64,000 bases of DNA. Origin: Lotus japonicus. Lineage: Eukaryota; Streptophyta; Magnoliopsida; Fabales; Fabaceae. How positions within the stretch are numbered: position 1 is the first letter of the stretch; each line of letters opens with the position of its first letter. The stretch spans positions 53,838,289-53,902,288 of the forward strand of contig NC_080043.1 of assembly GCF_012489685.1 (NCBI RefSeq), read 5' to 3'. The notes below the pieces were generated by a model. That model was not told the origin of the DNA. It ran no database searches and worked only from the letters and a program-made list of their open reading frames with translations. Below, piece by piece: positions 1-9,446 of this stretch. The translations under genes and the position numbers were made by a program.

Positions 1-348
1 AAGAGTTTCCCCGAATGGGTGAGTTTTGACTCGATTTAGGCTTTGTCCAAAACACTTTGTTCAAAGAACTTCAAACAAGGTAGTCTCTTGGGCGAATTTT
101 TGACACATGAAACTAACCAAAAAAATTCTAATATTTTTACTACATGATCAAAAACAAGCCTCTTAAATCAAAGTGAAATTTCAAGTCCAAATTCCAAGTA
201 AGGAATTCAGAACAAATCATACAAGGACAGAAGGTCACACACATAGGCAGCAGGACCTTTGCTCGCTAAAACGCGCATAACTCGAGCTATAGAACTCGAA
301 ATGACACAAAATCAAAGCCAAAATTTCGATGATTTATAGGGCTGCAGT
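1..348 (-). mobile_element. Left part of a split minus-strand LTR
   Basis: This stretch has no coding sequence. I read it as LTR sequence because the Sirevirus inserted after it carries a perfect 5-bp target duplication (GCAGT at 344-348 and 25771-25775). The sequence therefore continues at 25776, and that continuation ends at 26300 in an LTR-type terminus (GGTCTTACA, which reads TGTAAGACC on the minus strand). The other end of the LTR lies before the window. The assignment of these 348 bases rests on that continuity, not on an independent match. Confidence 0.5.
344..348. repeat. Target-site duplication GCAGT (partner 25771-25775)
   Basis: The five bases before the Sirevirus 3' LTR equal the five bases after its 5' LTR at 25771-25775. 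This fixes both ends of the element and shows that the two flanks were once contiguous. Confidence 0.93.
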
Positions 349-1790
349 TGAAGGTATGAAAAACGGTAGAAAGGGGGGGTTTGAATAACGTTTTCAGAAT
401 AAAACTTCCACCTTAAGATTTTAGCAAATCTTTCGAGACACAAGTAAGGTGCTTAAGATAAGAGATTAGAAAAGCACACTAGGATTTTATCCTGGTTCAC
501 TTGATGAATCACTCAAGCTAGTCCAGTCCAGCCGTGAAGGTGATTTCTTCCTTCTTAGAATGAAGGCAATCCACTAATCAGATAATTGTTACAACTGCAC
601 TTGAAACCTACAAGTGACTAACAATACACTGACTTAGCTCACACTAAGATTCACTCTCTTAGTCTTCTCTAGGATCCTATCAACTTTGATCTCCTAAAGG
701 TAACTAAACAACTGTTAAAGAAATATTGTTTACAAAGAAGTTGCTTCTCAAAAGCTTGTAGTAAACACAATGAATTCAATGAAGAATGAAGGCTAAAAAG
801 CATTTTTGGCCCCTGATGTTTCAAGTTTGTGCAAATTCTGCCCCTACTCTATTTTTGTCGATGTTTCTACCCCTCATGTTTTCAAACAGTGCATCGTCTA
901 CCCCTCATATTTTCAAACAGTGCACCGTCTACCCCTGACGGAGGGGTAGACGGTGCACTGTTTGAAAACATGAGGGGTAGAAACATCGACAAAAATAGAT
1001 AGGGGCAGAATTTGCACAAACTTGAAACATCAGGGCCAAAAATGCTTTTTAGCCAAGAAAGAATGATTAGAAGATTTGAATATAGCTTGCGCGTGTGAGA
1101 TTCTTCCAACCGCATCTTTCAATCTTCAGCCTCTATATATACTCCAAGGATTAGGGTTTGAACACTGCATGGGAATGCTACCGTTGGAGGGCAGATCTGG
1201 AATTTCCAGCTTCTGCTGTGGCTGAGAATGTTAGGTTAGGTTGTCAGGATAGTACATCTGCTTTTGTACTTTGGATAGTGACTTGACCTTTAACCTTGTA
1301 GACTTCTGATCAGAGTCAGAGGGAAGCATGGATCCTCTGACCGTTGTACCTTCTGATTCTGAACTCAGAGGCAAGTACTTGGTCTTCAGAGCCATTTTGC
1401 TTCTGGACTTCAGAGTCTCCAATTTTCAGCTTCTGGATCATCAGAGTCTTCTACACCATCAGAACATCTGAACCTTCAGAGTGTCTGGGTTGTCAGAACG
1501 TCTGGATCTTCAGAACTTCAAGTGAGTTAAGTCCATATCAGAGCTTGATTGTCTTCAGATCTTCTGAAGCTTTTCTATTATTCAGATTGAACATAGAGAT
1601 TGCGAAATCGTTGCTTGGGTCACTCTTTAAGCACAGTGCTTCTGATTTGTGTGAGTTTGTGTTAAGGTCAGAGCCTGTTAAGAGCACACTCAGAAAACAC
1701 GTTAGAGTACCATAATTGTTCATACTAAAATGTTAACTTGTAATCATCAAAACATAGAGTTGTACTACTCGATCAAAACTTGATCTTACA
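349..1790 (-). mobile_element. 3' LTR of Sirevirus 1
   Basis: On the minus strand it begins TGTAAGATCA at 1790 and ends in CA at 349. It is 1442 bp against 1210 bp for the 5' LTR. The difference is explained by a 264-bp MITE plus a 9-bp duplication present only here (791-1063) and a 41-bp segment present only in the 5' LTR (near 25245-25285). A TATA-like run lies near 1133-1140 on the minus strand. Confidence 0.93.
791..1054. mobile_element. Fold-back Mutator-type MITE inserted in the 3' LTR
   Basis: The ends are long inverted repeats beginning GGCTAAAAAGC and closing GCTTTTTAGCC, and most of the element can pair with itself as a hairpin. The 9-bp flanks AAGAATGAA (782-790) and AAGAAAGAA (1055-1063) differ at one base. 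The unfilled site AAGAAAGAA is present once in the 5' LTR at 24994-25002. Nine-base duplications with long inverted repeats are typical of Mutator-like elements. It has no coding capacity. Confidence 0.85.
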
Positions 1791-2330
1791 ATCTCCCCCT
1801 TTTTGATGATGACAAAACCAAGTATTTTGATGAACAATTCTTAAACAATAAACTGAATTCACTCAGAGTTTAGAGAAATAGAATTAAACTTATCCTGATG
1901 TGAATGGTTTATTTTTCTCATTCTGAATCCAAGTCACAGCTTGATTCTGAGCTTAGCTCCCCCTGAATCTAAGACTTAATGAAAACGTTAGTAAAATCTA
2001 GATTCTGAGCTAAATAATATAAGAGTTCAGAGTGAGAACTTATGACATAGATGAATTGAAATAATCAGAGCGCATAAGTATTCAGAGTCAACAGTAGGGT
2101 ATCAGAGTCAACTAAAATCACTTCAGACGAAGTGAAATGTATTCCTTGTATTTGCCCAGTGACATATCTATGGTCATAACTGTGGAACTCTTAAATTCTC
2201 CAAATAATAACTAAATCACACTAATCAGCATATACATCAAAAAACTCTGGGTTATACTCCCCCTTTATGTCATAAGCAAAAAGTTTTGGGTGTTAAAAAC
2301 TGAGGTAAAAGTACAGAGTACTCCCCTTTA
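1791..2330 (-). other. Sirevirus polypurine-tract region before the 3' LTR
   Basis: Directly next to the 3' LTR the minus strand reads AAAAAGGGGGAGAT, the characteristic Sirevirus polypurine tract that primes plus-strand DNA synthesis. Further C-rich runs on the plus strand near 1957-1963, 2259-2266 and 2321-2328 are G-rich on the element strand and look like the extra tracts Sireviruses keep in this region. No coding sequence is seen. Confidence 0.8.
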
Positions 2331-2519
2331 AGGAAGGTCTAAGTTCAAAAAGATGGAGAATTAATGAATCGATGAGAAAGAGATTAGCGAATTAAAGAAG
2401 GAATTAATGCATGTGTAGAACGTTTACCACCGACCATGGGAGTAAAGAGAAGTGTCAGTTACCAAGGAATTATCCTCGAGAAATTGTAGTAACAATAACT
2501 TCCGGAGAGAAAGGATGCT

Positions 2520-2528
2520 TATATAAAG
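2520..2528 (+). promoter_or_regulatory. TATA box of the antisense unit
   Basis: TATATAAAG lies about 53-61 bp upstream of the ATG at 2581, a normal plant TATA-to-start distance allowing a short leader. It is on the strand opposite to the host Sirevirus. Inferred from sequence and position only. Confidence 0.5.
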
Positions 2529-2580
2529 CGATTAGAAACTAAGTAAGTTTCACAACACGATCAATTCCAAATATAAGAAA

Positions 2581-2974
2581 ATGGCATCATACAAGATTGT
2601 ATTAGAGGAGCTCAGGAAGAAAGCCTTTTGAAGAAGACTTGTTCTTGAATGTTAGGCATCCTGATGGTTCGAGAACCATACATGAGCGAATTACAATGCT
2701 ACTGGAAGAGGATATTAATCCAGAGTTGGAAAAAGATCTGAAGGAGTTCCTCTGCTTCGTGGACGAGATTCAGGGGCTGAGCCAGCTGGAGCTGAATCTG
2801 CTGGAAGAGAAGGAAGCAGTGGAGAAAAGACTCGAGACGATGGAGGATAGTCTGGAGAAGAATGAGCTGAGCATCAAGCTCGGCAACATAGAATACACAC
2901 TGGATCGTCTGGAGAGGGAAAGAGTGGAGCAGCGCCAAGAATGTAGAAGAATGAGGAAGGATGCTCCATTCTAG
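2581..2974 (+). pseudogene. Antisense coiled-coil ORF inside Sirevirus 1
   Basis: I do not recognise this protein. An ATG at 2581 opens 16 codons and meets TGA at 2629-2631. A one-base shift there continues into an open frame (about 2624-2974) of about 115 codons that ends in a stop at 2972-2974. The body is rich in Glu, Leu, Arg and Lys with heptad-like leucine spacing, suggesting a coiled coil of about 60-70 residues. It lies on the strand opposite to the Sirevirus, between the env-like region and the 3' LTR, and has its own TATA box (2520-2528) and AATAAA signal (3022-3027). It looks like a captured or element-encoded antisense gene, now disabled by the frameshift. Tat-lineage Ty3 elements are known to carry antisense extra ORFs; I cannot say whether that is established for Sireviruses. 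Confidence 0.6.
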
Positions 2975-3021
2975 ATTTATGGAAATGTATGATGTAATGT
3001 AATGGTTATGATTATTATATA

Positions 3022-3027
3022 AATAAA
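3022..3027 (+). terminator. AATAAA poly(A)-like signal of the antisense unit
   Basis: AATAAA lies 47 bp after the stop codon of the antisense ORF, in T- and A-rich sequence. Position and orientation fit a 3' end signal for that unit. Confidence 0.4.
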
Positions 3028-3197
3028 GAAAGGTTGTTCAAGCATATGTTATGATTGATGCAATAAGACACAGAGAATGAACAAACACTTAAGAAAATAA
3101 ACAAATATATCACATAAAGCAAATATCTTGAAATTATGAAAACAAGTAACTAAAAGTTAATTAATTAAGGGAGAAAAAACGAGAGAAATCCTAAGAA

Positions 3198-5951
3198 CTA
3201 GGGCTTTGCAGTGCAACGCAGAAGCTCTTGAAGTGCTTGATTCATGTCAATCAGGAGAGTCTCATGAGTGTTGAGACGTTGTTCCAAAATGTCAAGTCTG
3301 GAAGAACTTGGTTGAGTAGAAGTAGAGGGAACATCCTGAGCAGAGTGAGGAGCTTGAGTGGATTGTGAGGCGGCACTTGTGAAAGGTACTGGTGCAAGAA
3401 CTTGACACCTGAGAGCTTCAGCTTCAGCCTGTAACCTTTCAGCTTCTTTCAGAGCTTCTAGCTTTTGTTCAGCTTCTAGGCGTGCAGCTTCTTCTGCTTG
3501 TTCTTTCTTCTTTCTTGCTTCCTCAACAGCTTCAAGTTACTCAACTCTTAGCTGTTGCTCATGCAGAGCCACTCTTCTGTTGAAACGCTGCCTTGCAGCT
3601 TCAATCCTCTGATCCCTTTCAGTTGTGAGATGATGCATCATGATAGGAACTTGAGCAATCATCCAATCACACAGATGATCCCATTCTTTAGCAACAGAGT
3701 CAGGATTCTCACTAAGGTCAGTGTGACCTTGTACATTGCGAATCATCAATGATGCTTCATGATTAAACGCACTGATGCACTCAAGAAGGGAGTTTGGCCT
3801 GAGATAAGTATAGGGAACAATGGAGAGATTGGTTTCAGGAGAAGTAGGGTGGTTGCTGTTATTGGCTTCAGAAGCACCTTGAGGAGAGCCAACATCTAAG
3901 GTTTGGACATTTGAAGTGTTGATCTCAAGGTTAGGCTGAGAGGTTTCAACCCGAGGAATGGTTAGATGTTGAGTTTTCTCGTTCTGGTTGAACAGGTTCT
4001 TGTTGAACAAGTTCTGGTTGGATGGGTTGAGATGAAGGGTCTGCTGCATTCAGAGGGACAACTTGTATAGGATGATCTGGGTCAACTAGACGTTCTGGTC
4101 TAGGTCCAGGTTACCTCCTTGGGCTAGGTACAGTATGGTAGTACTCAGGAATGGCAGACTCTTTTTCTTTCGCAATTTGAACAAATTGACGAACAGACTC
4201 AGAGTTATTGCAGGGTGAGGAGTCAGCAACATTAGTGGGAAAAGATATAGAGGGACAGGGAGTTGTGGTTTCTGTATCAGTTGTTTTGCGAACCTGACGA
4301 TCTGATGCTCTGGGGACAGAGTGATCAGAGGTTCTGGGTTCAGGTCCAGATTGTTCTAAGATAATGGGTTCAGAGGCTTGTGGGTTGTATTGAATGGTTA
4401 TGGGTGAGGTAGGTTCAGAGGGTCTTGGCGTCTGAAGCATGTTCCAAAGAGGAGCTTCTTCATGAGAAGGTTGGAAAAATGAAGATCTATGTGAAGTGGG
4501 TGGAGAAGTGGCTTGTTCAGCTGGTTGGGACTCTGGAATAGGAGTGAGTGGGGTGACAGTACGGTTAAGGAGTGCAGAAATAGAGAGTGCATCAAGTGAA
4601 TTTAAATCATCATCACTATCTCTAACAGCAGACTTACTTGATGATCGCACTGCAGACCTAGTAACTCTGGCTGGAGCCTCAACTCTGGTGTCTTCAACAG
4701 CTGATTCCACACGAGTAGGCTTCACCACTATTCTCACTTGCTTCTTTTTCTTCTTTGGTAGAGGAGGAGCATCATCATTATCACCATCAGATGGAGCATC
4801 TGGCTTGGTGGGTTCCTCATGCTTTCTCTTGGGCTTGTCAGCCTTCTTCTTCTGATCAACACCATCAGAAGGATCAGACTCTTCAGAGGATTCCTCGAAG
4901 ATGATTTTTCTCTTCTTCTTCTTCTTGGGAGGAGAATCAAACTCTGGATCTGGTGGCAGGGTTCTGAAGAACTCGTCCACATCTATCTCATAAACTTGTT
5001 ACCTCAAATCATCTATATAGCACAAAATAGCAGTTGGATCATCTGCTTGAGACCATAGAGGATAATCGGTCAAAGGGACTCTTCTTTTTCTGACTTCATC
5101 AGAGGTGTCTTCATGAGCAGGTGCAACCTTTGTCTTGATCAATCTCATCTTCTTCAAGGACGTGGAGGTAAAGACATCACCAGCAACGGTCGACAGATCC
5201 TCTGTGCATCCTGCTGTAATCAAATCTTCTATCAATTTGCTCTCAATGAAGAGGTCTGAGAGCAGTCTTCCAAAAGGAATGTATTTGATGGCAGACTTTA
5301 GAGAAGCAGTGGTTCTGGATTTCCTGATACACTCTTTGAGGTAAGAGAACATGAAGAAGGGAAGGCAGATCTTCTTGCGATCTTGGATGAAGAAGAGCAT
5401 CACTTTCTGACAAAAGTTGATGTAATCTTGAGAGCTTCCCTTTGGTCTCTGATTGATGCAGTGAAGCAGAATCTTGTAACAATTCCTCAGCTTTGGAATC
5501 TGTAGCCGGTGCCAGTGTGCTCACCCAGAAGATCAACAATCGACTTCTCCGTGATGATGATTCTTCTACTAGCAATGTAGGAAACCACTTGAGTGTCATC
5601 ACATTCGGCATGTTTCCAGAATTCCTTTACTAGCTTGACATAGACTGGACCACGAAGTCTGTTGAAGTATTCTTCCCAGCCTTGAGCTTGAACTTCAGGA
5701 CGAAGATCATACCCATTTGCAGCAATGTTGTCCAAGTTGAATCTCCATTCAGCAAGAACCTGGAGTTCATCAGGAGCATAGACACACGTAATGACACAAC
5801 CCCTTTGTGTGAGAGGAATCATCTGCTCTGTAGCTTGAGCTTGTGGTTGATTTCTCTGAGTTTCAGGGCCCGATTGACCAGTAGCTTGACCTACTACCAT
5901 GACAGGAAATCTGGTTCCATCGGCAGTTTCACCTCTGTTAGGTCTCACCAT
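3198..5951 (-). pseudogene. Sirevirus env-like / third-ORF protein, decayed
   Basis: This is the ORF downstream of pol that defines many legume Sireviruses; its product has no proven role, and the term env-like is historical. The start is the ATG at 5951, opening with MVRPNRGE. The N-terminal part (5487-5951) contains a plant-transposon-associated region with a PVY...KEFWKHAE stretch that matches in pattern the ORF at 26420. It is broken by TGA near 5487, a frameshift before 5403, a TAA near 4998, TAA at about 4111 followed by a frameshift, and TAA near 3537. Two lysine-rich clusters (about 4915-4935 and 4737-4757) resemble nuclear localisation signals. The C-terminal third is Glu/Ala/Gln-rich and probably coiled coil. 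About 440 bp of non-coding sequence separates it from pol. Confidence 0.75.
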
Positions 5952-6389
5952 CTTTGAAGCGGTTGAAGGTTTGGGTAGAAAGGAAGAGAATGAGTAGAGA
6001 GATAGAAAGATCGTGGGGATTAAGGGATTTTGCAACCGAAGAGAGAGAGAGAGAGTAAATTAGAAGTGATGGAGAACGTGTGTGTATAGTGGGTTTTTGA
6101 AAATAACCGTTGTTGATTAAAAAAACAAAGTAAAATCAACGATTGAAAATTAAAGACATCATAGCAACAGTTAATACACATAGCACATAATGGAGAGAAG
6201 CACATCAACACTCATTACGACAGACTGTCAGCACGGGCACAAGGAACGATGTATCATAACTACTGACACATGTTTACTGTCTCAGCTTCAGAGTGAGCAC
6301 AAATGGGTACTTATCCTCTGATGGAGTTACCTTCTAAACTAGACATCTTCTGATAAAGAAGCATCATAGTCAGAGGTTCTGATCCATCT
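5952..6389 (-). other. Spacer between Sirevirus 1 pol and env-like ORF
   Basis: There is no open frame here. A short GA run (about 6040-6055) sits in the leader just upstream of the env-like start codon. I see no splice or promoter signal strong enough to call. Confidence 0.4.
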
Positions 6390-9300
6390 TCATGCTGGAC
6401 AAAAGTCCATATTTAGATTTTTCAGAATGAAATTAAATCTATCCTCTGCTAAGGGCTTTGTAAAGATATCTGCCCATTGATGGTCAGTATCAACAAACTT
6501 CAGAAGAAGTACGCCCTTCTGAACATAATCTCTAATAAAATGATACTTTACCTCAATGTGTTTTGCCCTTGAGTGTAAGATAGGATTCTTACTTAGTGAG
6601 ATTGCAGCAGTGTTATCACAATAGATTGGGATGTTGCTCTCAAGGATTTGATAATCCTCCAGCTGATGTTTCATCCAGAGCATCTGAGTGCTGCATATTA
6701 CTGCTGAGATATATTCTGCCTTTGCAGTAGATAGTGCAATGGTTGATTGCCTCTTGCTTGCCCATGAGACTAGATTACTTCCCAGAAATTGACAATTTCC
6801 AGAAGTGCTTTTTCTCTCTTTTCTATCTCCAGCATAATCAGCATCACAATAACCTAAAAGCTTATACTCTGATGTTTTCTTATACATCAAGCCAAGGTTA
6901 GTGGTGCCTTTCAGATATCTCAGGATCCTCTTAACAGCAGTTAAGTGGGTTTCCCTCTGATTTGATTGGAAACGAGCACATAAATGGACACTAAACAGAA
7001 TATCTGGCCTAGATGCAGTTAAGTATAGAAGAGATCCTATCATACCACGATAGAGCTTCTGACAAACTTTACCACTTGCATCTTCTTTCTCCAGGATGCA
7101 TGTAGGATGCATTGGAGTCTTAGCGATTGTAGATTCTGTCATGTTGAACTTCTTCAGAAGTTCTTTAGTGTACTTGCTCTGATGGATGTACGTTCCTTCT
7201 GGTGTTTGATCAACTTGTATACCCAGAAAGTACTTGAGTTCCCTCATCATACTCATTTCAAATTCAGCCTGCATCATCTCAGAAAATTCTTTGCAGAGAG
7301 ATTGATTAGCAGAACCAAATATAATATCATCAACATAAATTTGCACAATTAAGATATCATCTTTGTAAGTTTTGCAAAAGAGAGTTGTATCTACCTTACC
7401 CCTTACAAACTCATTTTCCAGAAGGAATGAGCTGAGTCTCTCATACCATGCTCTGGGAGCTTGCTTCAGACCATAGAGAGATTTCTTCAATTTGAAAACA
7501 TGGTCAGGGTTCTTCTCATCTTCAAAACCTGGGGGTTGATGAACGTAGACTTCCTCTGAGATATAACCATTTAGGAAGGCACTCTTAGCATCCATCTGAT
7601 GAAGAATTATGTTGTGATTCACTGAGAAAGAGATCAGCAGTCTGATAGCTTCTAGTCTTGCTACTGGAGCAAATTTTTCAGTATAGTCTATTCCTTCCTG
7701 CTGACTGTAGCCTTGAGCAACTAGCCTTGCCTTGTTTCTGACTACATCTCCTTTCTCATTCAGTTTGTTTCTGAACACCTATTTGGTTCCAATAACATGA
7801 ACGCTTTGAGGTTTCTTCACTAGGCTCCAAACATCATTCTTGGAAAATTGATTCAGTTCTTCTTCCATAGCCAAAATCCAGTCCTTGTCCTGAAGAGCTT
7901 CATCAATTGACTTAGGTTCAATTAAGGACACTAATCCTTTCAGACTGAGCAAGGTCTCTTTAGAGGGTCTGAAGGCTGATCTGGTTCTGACTGGTTCATC
8001 TTTGTTGCCCAGAATCAATTCCTTAGGATGAGCCGTAGTGATTCTGCTCTTCTTCTGAGATTGTGAATCAGAGGGACCAGCTTCTTCTGGTTCATCTTCC
8101 TCTGGCTCAGCTTCCTCTGGAGCTTTGCCTTTGTCAGAAACATTTATGCTTAAATCTGCAAACTTCTCAACTAGCTTTGACTGATCAGAGTCAAGCTTAT
8201 CATCAAATCTAACATGTATAGATTCTTCAATTGTTTTAGCATTAGTATTATAAAATCTAAACCCTTTAGATCGATCAGAATAACCAAGTAATAGACATGT
8301 AGAAGACTTAGCATCAAACTTATGCAATCTATCCTTAGTGTTAAGAACATAACAAACACAACCAAAAGAATGAAAATAAGAAATGTTGGGTTTTATTTTC
8401 TTCCACAATTCATAAGGAGTCTTATTCAGAATTGGTCTCACAGAGATTCTGTTCTGAATGTAACACGCTGTGTTTACTGCCTCTGCCCAAAAGTGCTTAG
8501 CCATGCCAGTTTCTTGGAGTATGGTTCTAGCCATCTCCTGAAGAGTTCTGTTCTTCCTCTCAACAACACCATTTTGTTGAGGAGTTCTGGGACAAGAGAA
8601 ATCATGTGCAATTCCATAGGAATCAAACAGACTCTCAAACTTGTCATTCTCAAACTCTCCACCATGGTCACTTCTGACACGCACAATCCTACAAGCCTTT
8701 TCGTTTTGCACTTGGGCTATGAAGGTAGAGAACACAGCATGAGACTCATCCTTGCGGGTTAGAAATTTTACCCATGTCCAGCGGCTATAGTCGTCAACAA
8801 TGACCATCCCATATCTCTTGCCACCTATAGACTCAGTTTTCACTGGTCCAAACAGGTCGATATGCAGAAGTTCCAACGGCCTTGCGGTTGAGACAAAATT
8901 CTTTGCCTTGAAAGGGACTTTTGTGAATTTGCCTTTCTGACATGCTTCACAAAGAGCGTCTGAAGAGAACTTCGGAGTGGGTAAGCCCCTAACAAGGTTG
9001 AGCTTACTCAGCTGAGAAATCTTTCTCGTACTAGCATGCCCTAACCGTTTATGTCATACCCATTGCTCCTCATTAACGGAAAGAAGGCACTTCACATTCT
9101 GAGCTTCCAACTCAGATAATCTGATCTTATAAATGTTGGTCTTCCTCTTGTTGTTAAACAGAACAGAGCCATCGATCTGACTTACAGCCCGGCAGGACTT
9201 TTGATTGAAAATAACATCATAACCCTTGTCAGCTAATTGACTTATAGACAATAAGTTATGAGTTAAGTCGTCTACCAATAAAACATTGTCAATGCATGGA

Positions 9301-9446
9301 CTACTATCTACACAAATAGTACCAGTACCAACAATTTTACCCTTTTCGTTGCCACCAAAGCCAACTTCGCCTTCAGGCTTAAGTTTTAGCTCTTGGAACA
9401 TACGCCTTTCTCCCGTCATGTGACGCGAGCATCAACTGTCCAGATA
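6390..9446 (-). pseudogene. Sirevirus 1 pol (protease end, integrase, RT, RNase H), broken
   Basis: In minus-strand order, the aspartic protease active site comes first at about 9430-9446 and is damaged: the DSG glycine codon is TGA at 9432-9434. The gag-pre-integrase region (9054-9419) ends at a TGA where a Trp is expected. Next is integrase with its HIDLFGP, RSDHGGEF and PQQNGVVERKNR motifs (about 7960-8876). A TAG replaces another expected Trp at 7779-7781. Reverse transcriptase with the catalytic YVDD (near 7335) and RNase H with the YCDADYAGD and ADIFTKPL motifs follow, ending at 6390. Order PR-IN-RT-RH identifies Ty1-copia. The upstream half of gag-pol lies at 22651-24487 beyond the nested insertion. 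At least three stops make this copy non-functional. Confidence 0.93.

Noticed and set aside
1344..1715. 123-codon frame repeated at 25324-25695
   Set aside because: Both are within the LTRs of Sirevirus 1, antisense to it. They are shared because LTRs are copies, not because of selection on a protein.
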